Assembly (NCBI GenBank): GCA_021828445.1
Contig: JAJZJD010000003.1
Span: 1 to 33,297 of the forward strand
Direction of reading: 5' to 3'
DNA length: 33,297 bases
Source of the DNA: a bacterium
Lineage (GTDB): Bacteria; SZUA-79; Acidulodesulfobacterales; Acidulodesulfobacteraceae
The notes beneath the pieces are model-generated. The model saw nothing but the letters and a program-made list of their open reading frames with translations, was not told the origin of the DNA and made no database searches. Position numbers and translations under genes: made by a program. This document shows positions 25,426 through 30,741 of the stretch, piece after piece; within the stretch, counting starts at the first letter, position 1, and every line of letters starts with the position of its first letter.

Positions 25426-25574
25426 TTTCCGGCTCCTTATATTCCGTTAAAATAGTGTCTATCATTTCTTTTAGATACCTTATCTTATAAACACATATCG
25501 CTTAAACAGCTCTGTCCCCGCCACAAATGGACATCCGCAAAAAACTTTCTATATTTAATTGACTGTTCCGTATT

Positions 25575-25599
25575 CGGTAAATAAAATCTGACACCTTTT
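25575..25599 (-). repeat. dispersed repeat, copy 2 (inverted), between ispF and ispD
   Basis: Read on the minus strand, the sequence AAAGGTGTCAGATTT then TATTTACC matches the copy after clpB. About 60-90 bp further on the plus-strand left is CTCTGTCCCCGCCAC. The 190 bp ispF-ispD gap thus looks like the footprint of a small decayed element; no reading frame is recognisable in it. Confidence 0.45.
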
Positions 25600-25615
25600 C
25601 TTTCTAATGCTCTTT

Positions 25616-26125
25616 TTATCCCTTAGACAAAAGACAGACGGTGAAACATTCTATGGCTTTTTGTTTCCCGACGGAATCAAGCCCTTCTTTCGTTTTGCCT
25701 TTAATATTTATACGCGATTTATCGACGTTTAAAACGGAAGATACCGAACTTATCATCCGCTCTTTGTAAGACGAAACTTTAGGGGTCTGAGTTACGATAG
25801 TAATATCGGCGTTGACCAGACTGTAGCCTTGTTCTTTGACCAAACCGTATGCGTAATTTATTATTTCTATGCTGCTTACCCCTTTTGTGGATTTTAGGTT
25901 GTCGGGATATAAAACGCCTATATCCGGAAGCGATAAGGCTCCGAGCAGGGCATCCGTAAGCGAATGAAGCACGACGTCTCCGTCGGAATGAGCTTCAACC
26001 CCGATATGCTCCTCTATAAGCACCCCTCCGAGATATAATTTTTTTGCGGCATTTTCAAAAAGCGTAAATTCTAAAAACTTATGTATATCGTAACCGCTTC
26101 CTATTCTAAAACTGTCGTTTATCAT
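25616..26125 (-). CDS. ispF: 2-C-methyl-D-erythritol 2,4-cyclodiphosphate synthase IspF
   Basis: 169 residues. Metal-binding start GSGYDIHKF (Asp13, His15), then LGGVLIEEHIGVEAHSDGDVVLHSLTDALLGALSLPDIGVLYPD, the most conserved part of IspF, and near the C-terminus INIKGKTKEGLDSVG. IspF cyclises CDP-ME 2-phosphate to the cyclodiphosphate and releases CMP. The usual GHSDAD reads AHSDGD here; the metal ligands are kept. A perfect TATAAT with TG extension lies only 6 bases before the ATG, so the message probably starts at or next to the start codon (leaderless). No Shine-Dalgarno site is possible in so short a leader. Confidence 0.94.
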   Translation of the reverse strand: MINDSFRIGSGYDIHKFLEFTLFENAAKKLYLGGVLIEEHIGVEAHSDGDVVLHSLTDALLGALSLPDIGVLYPDNLKSTKGVSSIEIINYAYGLVKEQGYSLVNADITIVTQTPKVSSYKERMISSVSSVLNVDKSRINIKGKTKEGLDSVGKQKAIECFTVCLLSKG

Positions 26126-26131
26126 AAAATC

Positions 26132-26140
26132 ATTATAGCA
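26132..26140 (-). promoter_or_regulatory. extended -10 promoter of ispF, apparently leaderless
   Basis: On the minus strand TGCTATAAT ends at 26132, and the ispF ATG begins at 26125 after six bases. With the usual 6-8 base distance from -10 to +1, transcription would start on the ATG itself. Confidence 0.6.
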
Positions 26141-26189
26141 CGACTGCTTATTTAACGGAATATTTTTTTGGTTATGTATGCGTTTGATG

Positions 26190-26198
26190 TGGTATAAT
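26190..26198 (+). promoter_or_regulatory. extended -10 promoter for the OYE gene
   Basis: TGGTATAAT (TG-n-TATAAT). The best -35 (TTGGTT, 26168-26173) is 19 bp away, which is long. A second TATAAT lies at 26264-26269 inside overlapping palindromes. Confidence 0.5.
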
Positions 26199-26263
26199 AT
26201 GAAGAAGAAAAAAAATAATCAAAAAAATATCTATCGGCGGATTAAGGTAGTAATAACGATAAC

Positions 26264-26281
26264 TATAATAGCGCTATAGCG
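26264..26281. promoter_or_regulatory. overlapping palindromes on a second -10 (possible operator)
   Basis: TATAATAGCGCTATAGCG contains two overlapping perfect 10 bp palindromes, ATAGCGCTAT (26268-26277) and CGCTATAGCG (26272-26281), and starts with a TATAAT. It lies in the leader of the Old Yellow Enzyme gene. A dimeric regulator of that gene would fit; no regulator gene is adjacent. Confidence 0.4.
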
Positions 26282-26315
26282 AATAAGTAATAATTAAATA
26301 AGGGAGAAAATTATT

Positions 26316-27383
26316 ATGAGAATGCTTTTTGAACCGATTGAGATAGGCGGAATAAAGATTAAAAACAGAATAATGATGGCGCCTATGTGTATGTATTCAG
26401 CTGTCGACGGCGTCGTAGGCGCTTTTCATACCGCGCATTTAGGGGCAAGAGCCGTGGGCGGCGTCGGACTTATTATGGTAGAAGCTACCGGCGTCAGTCC
26501 CGAAGGAAGAATCAGCCCTTACGATGCCGGAATATGGAACGAAAAGCAGGTCGAGGCTTTTAAGCCCGTCGTAGAATTTTGTAAATCCTGCGGATCGGTA
26601 ATGGGAATACAGCTGGCGCATGCCGGAAGAAAAGCATCGACTAACGCTCCGTGGCTTGGAGATAACCCCTTAAAAACCGGCGAAGGCGGCTGGCAGGTTC
26701 TTGGTCCCAGCCCTGTTCCCTTCGATGAAGGCTATCCCGTTCCGAAAGAGATGGATGAAAACGACATTAAGAAGGTTATAAATGATTTCGCAAACGGAGC
26801 AAAAAACGCCGGCAAGGCGGGATTTGACGCAATAGAAATACATGCAGCCCACGGCTATTTAATAAACGAATTTTTGTCGCCGCTGTCCAATAAAAGAACC
26901 GATAAATACGGCGGCAGTCTCGAAAACAGGGCAAGACTCCTGCTGGAAATTATAAGCGCTATAAAATCCGGCGGCTGGCCTAAAAACAAACCTATATTGG
27001 TAAGAATTTCAGCCGTCGATTGGGTGGAAGGAGGTTTCGACCTTGAATCGTCTATAGCCTTAGCAAAAATGCTGAAAGAAGCAGGGATATCTTTAATAGA
27101 CTGTTCTTCCGGCGGAACGTCTCCGAAAGCAAAAATGAATATATATTACGGCTATCAGCTCGGCTTCGCGAAAGAGATAAGAGAAAAAGCCGGTATCGCA
27201 GTTTCCGGTGTAGGACTTATTACGAAACCGGAATTCGCCGATTTTATATTAAGTTCCGGAACAGCCGATATGGTGGCTCTCGGCAGAGAACTGCTGCGCA
27301 ATCCATACTGGCCTCTTGAGGCTGCGCATAAACTCGGCGTAGATATCGAATGGCCGAAACAGTATTTAAGGGCTAAGTTTTGA
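26316..27383 (+). CDS. NADH:flavin oxidoreductase, Old Yellow Enzyme family (YqjM type)
   Basis: 355 residues, TIM barrel. The start MMAPMCMYS (20-28) carries Cys25 and Tyr27, the redox-sensing cysteine and tyrosine that mark the YqjM / thermophilic-like OYE class. LAHAGRKAS (100-108), then IEIHAAHGYLINEFLSPLSN (His176 and His179, substrate hydrogen bonding), DKYGGSLENRARLLLEI, and the C-terminal FMN-phosphate part VSGVGLI and ALGRELLRNPYW follow. These flavoenzymes reduce activated C=C bonds of enones, maleimides and nitro compounds with NAD(P)H, often as detoxification. The Shine-Dalgarno AGGGAGAA lies 7 bp before the ATG. It stands alone, divergent from ispF, and is the last clear housekeeping-type gene before the accessory region. 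Confidence 0.93.
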   Translation: MRMLFEPIEIGGIKIKNRIMMAPMCMYSAVDGVVGAFHTAHLGARAVGGVGLIMVEATGVSPEGRISPYDAGIWNEKQVEAFKPVVEFCKSCGSVMGIQLAHAGRKASTNAPWLGDNPLKTGEGGWQVLGPSPVPFDEGYPVPKEMDENDIKKVINDFANGAKNAGKAGFDAIEIHAAHGYLINEFLSPLSNKRTDKYGGSLENRARLLLEIISAIKSGGWPKNKPILVRISAVDWVEGGFDLESSIALAKMLKEAGISLIDCSSGGTSPKAKMNIYYGYQLGFAKEIREKAGIAVSGVGLITKPEFADFILSSGTADMVALGRELLRNPYWPLEAAHKLGVDIEWPKQYLRAKF

Positions 27384-27469
27384 CAGACGTTTCATTTTCG
27401 TATTATTTTAACTATGCTTTCTATAGCTTTGCTTGCTTTATTCCTCTTAATAAGAAAGGTGTATAATAA

Positions 27470-27498
27470 TTGATTTAATTTTAGATTGGTAATATAAT
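27470..27498 (+). promoter_or_regulatory. promoter of the AbrB-type antitoxin gene
   Basis: TTGATT (27470-27475), 17 bp spacer, TATAAT (27493-27498), 44 bp before the start codon at 27543. An AAGGAG Shine-Dalgarno follows the promoter. Confidence 0.6.
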
Positions 27499-27542
27499 TA
27501 TATGAAGTAATAGATAAATTAAATGTAAGGAGTATGATATAA

Positions 27543-27770
27543 ATGATTACCGCAAAAATAACTTCAAAAGGACAGATTACTATACCTAAAGACATAAGGG
27601 ATGTTTTAAAAAGCAGTATAATAAAATTCAATATTAAAGACGGAAAGGTCGAAATAGAGCCTGTTAAAGAAATTGCGGGTTCTCTTAAGAAATATACTAA
27701 GACCGTTAAAAAATATTCTTTCGCAGAAGAAAGAGAAACGGATTTTGAGTCCGGTTATGATTTTTTATAA
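27543..27770 (+). CDS. orphan AbrB/MazE/SpoVT-type antitoxin-like protein
   Basis: 75 residues. The swapped-hairpin start ITAKITSKGQITIPKDIRDVL (about 2-22) is the SpoVT-AbrB signature. The middle is short: the usual turn with G-D between the two strands is missing (LKSSIIKFNIKDGKVEIEPV), as if about 6-8 residues were deleted. The tail (GSLKKYTKTVKKYSFAEERE) is like those of VapB-type antitoxins that pair with PIN toxins. No PIN or other toxin gene follows within the 70 bp before the next gene, which is on the opposite strand. It has a good promoter and a GTAAGGAG ribosome-binding site, so it may still be expressed, perhaps as a solitary antitoxin or regulator. Confidence 0.75.
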   Translation: MITAKITSKGQITIPKDIRDVLKSSIIKFNIKDGKVEIEPVKEIAGSLKKYTKTVKKYSFAEERETDFESGYDFL

Positions 27771-27840
27771 ATTGTTGATTTTAAAGAGTATTAACTCATG
27801 TAAAAAATAAGCCTATGTGAAAATCCGGCCATAATAAAAA

Positions 27841-28155
27841 TCAATTTTTCCATTCATCTTTTTCGGGTAAAGTCTTAAGATTTCTTTTACCATGAATAAT
27901 ACCGAGTATGACGATCCGAGATTCTTCTATTCTGTATATAAGGCGGTATGCTTTTATAAAAAGCTCGTGGACGGCGGAATTTGAAAATTCAGGCACTATG
28001 CGGCCTCTGTTAGGAAATTCTTTAAGGGAAAGGCTTGCATTTATGATTTCACGAACGAAAGACTTAGCATAAAAATGAGAATCTCTGGCTATATATGTCG
28101 CAATCGATTCAAGGTCGTCGGCGGCTTCTAATGTCCATATTATTTTGAGAGCCAT
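27841..28155 (-). CDS. RelE/ParE-superfamily toxin
   Basis: 104 residues with the ParE/RelE pattern: WTLEAADDLESIATYIARDS (7-26), FVREIINASLSLKEFPNRGRIVPEF, then VHELFIKAYRLIYRIEESRIVILGIIHGKRNL. The R-L-I-Y-R-I strand and the final IIHGKR are characteristic. Members either cut ribosome-bound mRNA (RelE) or poison gyrase (ParE); the motif set does not decide which, though the pattern GR-x-VPE and HGKR is commoner in the ParE branch. The start overlaps the antitoxin gene by 16 bp, the usual arrangement with the antitoxin first. Together with the upstream gene it forms the only complete toxin-antitoxin pair in the window. Confidence 0.88.
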   Translation of the reverse strand: MALKIIWTLEAADDLESIATYIARDSHFYAKSFVREIINASLSLKEFPNRGRIVPEFSNSAVHELFIKAYRLIYRIEESRIVILGIIHGKRNLKTLPEKDEWKN

Positions 28156-28328
28156 TTCGACATTTTCTCTTCAATTTCTTTTTCTTCGTAAATGCGGCCT
28201 TCTTCTTCATCCTTCAAACCGCGTTCAATTTTTTGTATTACATATAAATGATACTGTATATCTTCTAAAGTGCAATTATCAGGCAAGCGTTTGAGAAGAT
28301 CGGCGACTTCATTTTTGACCGTTTGCAT
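28140..28328 (-). CDS. antitoxin of the RelE/ParE pair
   Basis: 62 residues, mostly helical: MQTVKNEVADLLKRLPDNCTLEDIQYHLYVIQKIERGLKDEEEGR then an acidic-basic tail with KEIEEKMSKWLSK. The segment LKRLPDNCTLEDIQYHLYVIQKIERGL is the pattern often seen in small antitoxins placed directly before RelE/ParE toxins. No separate DNA-binding domain is obvious, so autoregulation, if any, is through this short N-terminus. It is read from an extended -10 promoter on the minus strand (28374-28382) and overlaps its toxin by 16 bp. Confidence 0.8.
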   Translation of the reverse strand: MQTVKNEVADLLKRLPDNCTLEDIQYHLYVIQKIERGLKDEEEGRIYEEKEIEEKMSKWLSK

Positions 28329-28373
28329 TTTTACCCCGCTAAATATTAATTACGTTATTTAGATGCTGTATTT

Positions 28374-28382
28374 ATTATAGCA
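28374..28382 (-). promoter_or_regulatory. extended -10 promoter of the toxin-antitoxin pair
   Basis: On the minus strand TGCTATAAT lies about 46 bp before the antitoxin start. No clear -35 is present. Confidence 0.5.
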
Positions 28383-28419
28383 TTTATAAAATTGAACATA
28401 TAGACTTCTTTATACTATT

Positions 28420-28614
28420 TTATAAATTCTGCCATGCTTTATCTTCCTCAGGTTTAAGCCAGTCTTTTTTAAGGGAGGATTCGCTTATAACGGCAGCTTC
28501 AAGTCTTTCCTGAATAGACTTCGTTTTTAAAAAATTCATAAAATCTAAAACCTCGTTAAGAAAAGGCTCCGGGCAATGTTCTATTTCATTTAAAAGTAAT
28601 TCTTTAGTACGCAT
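28420..28614 (-). CDS. small antitoxin-like protein (DUF2281-like) without toxin
   Basis: 64 residues. MRTKELLLNEIEHCPEPFLNEVLDFMNFLK resembles the DUF2281/VapB-like antitoxin start (I-x-x-x-P-x-x-x-x-x-E-V-L-D-F), and the tail ESSLKKDWLKPEEDKAWQNL is typical of small antitoxins that end in an acidic D-W or E-D-x-A-W segment. Its ATG lies 11 bp inside the upstream antitoxin-like gene. No toxin gene follows before the next pair, so it is either orphaned or works with a distant partner. It is too short for a stronger call. Confidence 0.68.
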   Translation of the reverse strand: MRTKELLLNEIEHCPEPFLNEVLDFMNFLKTKSIQERLEAAVISESSLKKDWLKPEEDKAWQNL

Positions 28615-28840
28615 AATTCACCTTTTCATTCATGTCAACCTTTTCGCAGCCTTCCATTATAGCGCTTTCTATAAGTTTTAAATCATCGGAAGAAATTGAC
28701 CCTCTGAATTTGCACAGACTATCTCCCTTAACGCCTTTGGGGGATAACGAGTTTGCAAAGTCCAGAACGCGAAGCTGCATATCATAAGGTAGTTTATCTA
28801 CCTGATTTAATATATTTTCCTTTATATGAGCATTTGCCAT
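28604..28840 (-). CDS. small antitoxin-like protein (DUF2281-like), partner lost
   Basis: 78 residues. IKENILNQVDKLPYDMQLRVLDFANSLS is the DUF2281-type start; the tail LCKFRGSISSDDLKLIESAIMEGCEKVD is characteristic of antitoxins that normally precede a PIN-domain toxin. Here the position of the toxin is taken by another antitoxin-like gene (11 bp overlap). A Shine-Dalgarno AAGGTGA lies before the ATG and a promoter (28891-28919) upstream, so it is probably expressed. The last residues (NEKVNYAY) run into the overlap and may have been altered when the original partner was lost. Confidence 0.68.
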   Translation of the reverse strand: MANAHIKENILNQVDKLPYDMQLRVLDFANSLSPKGVKGDSLCKFRGSISSDDLKLIESAIMEGCEKVDMNEKVNYAY

Positions 28841-28890
28841 AATAAATCACCTTTTATATCATAAATTAAAAACTATATACTTATGCTATT

Positions 28891-28919
28891 ATTTTATCAG
28901 CTTTTTAAATAAATTCCAA
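28891..28919 (-). promoter_or_regulatory. promoter of the tandem antitoxin-like genes
   Basis: Minus strand TTGGAA, 17 bp spacer, TAAAAT with a TG extension. It lies about 50 bp before the start at 28840. Confidence 0.55.
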
Positions 28920-28962
28920 ACTTATAGAAAATTTTTAAAGGATAGAATACAGAATGCATACC

Positions 28963-29562
28963 TTATGCCTTGCTCGGCTTCTTAATCCCGAACTTTTTTG
29001 CCAAGAAGCTAATAAATTGTTTTGTATTTCCGATAGTCTTAGCCGCTTTAGTCATATTATAATCATTTTCCTTAAGGATTTCCTCTACGCGCTCTTTAGT
29101 CCATTCGGTTTTTTTACCTGGTTTTGAAGCCTTATAGATATCGTTCCAATTTTTAACGAACAGATAGGGTTCTTTTGGATTGTCGTTCCTTCCGAGCAGG
29201 CCTTCTTTTAAAAAAATATTTATAGCATTTAGCGCAAATTTCCGTTCTTCCTCAACATCCTTAGAGTCGTCTATTTTAATAAAATACGCAACGGATGTCG
29301 GAAACATATGATTGCCTATATCAAAAGGATTAAGTTTTTTAACTCGTGCTTTATTAGATTTCATCTGCAGTCTTCCCTCATTTTCGAATTTGGCGGCAGC
29401 TAAAAGCAGTTTAATCCATGACGCAATTAATCTGTCTTTTTCGGGATATTTATCTAAAGCCTTTATTTCCGGCATTAAATAAAAATTTAAAGGAAGTTTT
29501 ATATATTTCGGTGTATCTATATCAATATCTTTTTCTTCTAATTCTTCTTTTATATCATCCAT
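28963..29562 (-). CDS. phage-replisome-organiser-like protein with Fis-type helix-turn-helix
   Basis: The start is set at ATG 29562 (199 residues), because a TTG three codons upstream lies next to the -10 box. N-terminal part: PKYIKLPLNFYLMPEIKALDKYPEKDRLIASWIKLLLAAAKFENEGRL resembles the N-terminal winged-helix domain of phage replisome organisers (DnaD-like initiators): a Y-x-K-L start, I-K-x-L, a K-L-L-L helix and a G-x-L turn. C-terminal part: RVEEILKENDYNMTKAAKTIGNTKQFISFLAKKFGI is a Fis/NtrC-type helix-turn-helix. This combination suggests a DNA-binding replication or regulatory protein of the mobile element. Both assignments are by pattern. The promoter is near-consensus and the message probably leaderless. 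Confidence 0.62.
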   Translation of the reverse strand: MDDIKEELEEKDIDIDTPKYIKLPLNFYLMPEIKALDKYPEKDRLIASWIKLLLAAAKFENEGRLQMKSNKARVKKLNPFDIGNHMFPTSVAYFIKIDDSKDVEEERKFALNAINIFLKEGLLGRNDNPKEPYLFVKNWNDIYKASKPGKKTEWTKERVEEILKENDYNMTKAAKTIGNTKQFISFLAKKFGIKKPSKA

Positions 29563-29564
29563 AA

Positions 29565-29629
29565 TTGTCAATTATATAGAATAAAATTAAACGTGTCAAT
29601 TAGTCAATTATTTTTTTACTTGACAATTA
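29565..29629. repeat. cluster of TAATTGAC boxes in divergent promoter region (operator candidates)
   Basis: Minus-strand copies TAATTGACAA (29565-29574), TAATTGACAC (29593-29602) and TAATTGACT (29602-29610), plus plus-strand TTGACAATTA (29620-29629), an imperfect copy. Another TAATTGACT lies at 30202-30210, before the recombinase operon. Two copies are 10 bp apart. They overlap the -35/-10 elements of both divergent promoters. Confidence 0.55.
29571..29599 (-). promoter_or_regulatory. consensus leftward promoter, leaderless
   Basis: Minus strand TTGACA (29599-29594), 17 bp spacer, TATAAT (29576-29571). All 12 hexamer bases match consensus. The ATG at 29562 follows the -10 box after 8 bases, so transcription should start at the start codon. 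Both hexamers overlap copies of the TAATTGAC box. Confidence 0.75.
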
Positions 29630-29647
29630 ATAAATTTGATATATAAT
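29620..29647 (+). promoter_or_regulatory. consensus rightward promoter of the excisionase-like gene
   Basis: TTGACA (29620-29625), 16 bp spacer, TATAAT (29642-29647). All 12 hexamer bases match consensus. It lies 27 bp before the ATG at 29675, and the -35 is part of a TAATTGAC-type box. Confidence 0.72.
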
Positions 29648-29674
29648 AATTGTAAAGTAATTATATCGTTGACT

Positions 29675-29881
29675 ATGGATAAAGACATTTTAATTATAAA
29701 CGAAGCCGCAACTTTTTTAAGAGTTTCTGCTACCACTTTAAGACGCTACATAGCTTCAAGGCAGATAACTTTTTATAAACTTCAAGGCAAAATTCTTTTT
29801 AAAAAAACCGATTTAGAAAAATTTTTAGAGTCTAAAAGAGTAGAAAGTTTCGATGAATTTAGAAATAAAAATATTTTGTAA
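29675..29881 (+). CDS. excisionase / MerR-like helix-turn-helix protein
   Basis: The start is placed at ATG 29675 (68 residues), because the promoter at 29620-29647 would not transcribe the earlier in-frame ATG at 29636. IINEAATFLRVSATTLRRYIASRQITFYKLQGKILFKKTDLEKFLESKR is the excisionase-type winged helix (helix-turn-helix followed by a K-x-x-G-K-x-x-F-x-x-x-D-L-x-x-F-L wing). Such proteins act as recombination directionality factors or as regulators in mobile elements. It is divergently transcribed from the replisome-organiser-like gene, with TAATTGAC boxes between, so it is a good candidate for the protein binding those boxes. A recombinase operon lies 560 bp downstream on the same strand. 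Confidence 0.8.
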   Translation: MDKDILIINEAATFLRVSATTLRRYIASRQITFYKLQGKILFKKTDLEKFLESKRVESFDEFRNKNIL

Positions 29882-30116
29882 ATTTATATATTTTTTACTG
29901 CAGATAATCCCGTTCGCTCATTCAAAAGCGAAAATATTTAATATTGATGATTCTATTGCTATGCAGGGTAGAAAAAAGTCATCCGGAAGAACGTTGTGTC
30001 AATGGAAGAGCAGGCCACTTACTGATAACACACCGCAATTTTATTTCGTCTTGATAATACATAAACAATTGCAAGCGTCAGTCTAAAAGTAGTTCTTCTA
30101 AACCAATGAAAAATTA

Positions 30117-30139
30117 AAGCCGATTAATTCGGTTTTTTT
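30117..30139 (+). terminator. intrinsic terminator after the excisionase-like gene
   Basis: AAGCCGA stem pairing with TCGGTTT (7 bp with one G-T pair), 5-base loop, then a run of seven T. It would stop transcription from the rightward promoter before the recombinase operon. Confidence 0.7.
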
Positions 30140-30204
30140 AAGTAAGTTTAAGAAAGTCCGCAGATTAAAATCGTCAGTCCGCATTGGTACTGCTGATTTT
30201 TTAA

Positions 30205-30232
30205 TTGACTTTCAAGCGGCTTTCTCTATGTT
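30205..30232 (+). promoter_or_regulatory. promoter candidate for the recombinase operon
   Basis: TTGACT (30205-30210), 16 bp spacer, TATGTT (30227-30232). The -35 lies within a TAATTGACT box identical to one in the divergent promoter region, and the -10 half lies in a large hairpin. The -10 matches only four of six bases. Confidence 0.35.
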
Positions 30233-30252
30233 AAGCACATAGAAAAAGCCGC
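30216..30252. repeat. strong hairpin (8 + 7 bp with one mismatch)
   Basis: GCGGCTTT-C-TCTATGT pairs with ACATAGA-A-AAAGCCGC around a 5-base loop. It is not followed by a T run, so it is unlikely to be a simple terminator on the plus strand. Confidence 0.7.
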
Positions 30253-30320
30253 AAAATCGTGAATAATTTCGTTAGTTGCGCCTAAACGGCGGTATTAACG
30301 GACACGAACACAATATATAA

Positions 30321-30405
30321 GTTCCGAAGTTATACGGATTTGCCTTCCGTCGCATATTGCGAAAACAGGTTTTGTATTTAAAACCGGTGACGGTGTATTC
30401 GGAAC
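30321..30405 (+). ncRNA. branched inverted-repeat region, candidate structured RNA or recombination site
   Basis: GTTCCGAA (30321-30328) and TTCGGAAC (30398-30405) form a perfect 8 bp closing stem. Inside are three separate hairpins: ACGGA/TCCGT with 7-base loop (30334-30350), CGCA/TGCG with 3-base loop (30351-30361), and GGTTTT/AAAACC with 6-base loop (30368-30385). This gives a four-way-junction shape. It does not fit a tRNA, tmRNA or a riboswitch that I can recognise. Whether it works as RNA or DNA is unknown. Confidence 0.4.
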
Positions 30406-30438
30406 GCATAATAAGACTTACAAATAGTAGAGGCAAAT

Positions 30439-30741
30439 ATGGGCAAATTAACAGAATTTTATAAACAGCACCGCCGGTTATTCTTGGCGCAAAAGCACCA
30501 GAATACCTTTAAAACCCAAAAATTCAGGGACATGGCGGCTATTAAATTCTTTTCATTTTGCGAATCTCAAAATTTACTCCACACGGACGGAATACGCAAA
30601 AATCAAGTAATAAAAGATTTCTTCAATACTGAAGAAATGCTTAATAAATCAAATGAAACCCGCCGGAAATATTTTTTGGTAATTAAAGAGATTTACCAGA
30701 GGTTCTTTAAAATAAATATCGGAAACGAGGTTTTAAAATGA
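30439..30741 (+). CDS. small protein like a tyrosine-recombinase core-binding domain
   Basis: 100 residues, helical and basic. The pattern KTQKFRDMAAIKFFSFCESQNLL, then IRKNQVIKDFF, then SNETRRKYFLVIKEIYQRFF resembles the SAM-like core-binding domain at the N-terminus of tyrosine recombinases (F-x-x-F-C, then V-x-x-F, then T-x-x-K-Y-x-x-x-I). It lacks a catalytic domain. The next gene, a complete tyrosine recombinase with its own core-binding region, overlaps it by 4 bp (ATGA), so both are made together. It could be a recombination accessory protein that binds the att site, or a domain split from an ancestral recombinase. An AGAGG ribosome-binding sequence precedes the ATG. Confidence 0.62.
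   Translation: MGKLTEFYKQHRRLFLAQKHQNTFKTQKFRDMAAIKFFSFCESQNLLHTDGIRKNQVIKDFFNTEEMLNKSNETRRKYFLVIKEIYQRFFKINIGNEVLK

Larger units (their letters stand above)
29882..30438. other. 557 bp with no convincing gene, rich in inverted repeats
   Basis: No reading frame here looks coding. What it holds, left to right: a terminator (30117-30139), two AGTCCGCA direct repeats 21 bp apart (30155 and 30176), an imperfect hairpin (about 30168-30200), a TTGACT-N16-TATGTT promoter-like pair (30205-30232), a 15 bp hairpin (30216-30252), a smaller hairpin (30270-30300) and a branched inverted-repeat region (30321-30405). The recombinase genes begin at 30439. It may be a structured leader RNA, a recombination site, or both. 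Confidence 0.6.

Noticed and set aside
29853..30086. 77-residue plus-strand reading frame overlapping the excisionase-like gene
   Set aside because: No ribosome-binding site, composition unlike neighbouring proteins, no motif, overlap with a better gene.
30321..30405. Possible tRNA: 8 bp closing stem, three inner hairpins, one with a 5 bp stem and a 7-base loop
   Set aside because: No TTCRA T-loop, no D-arm pattern, pyrimidine at the position corresponding to 37, and no CCA or plausible acceptor end.
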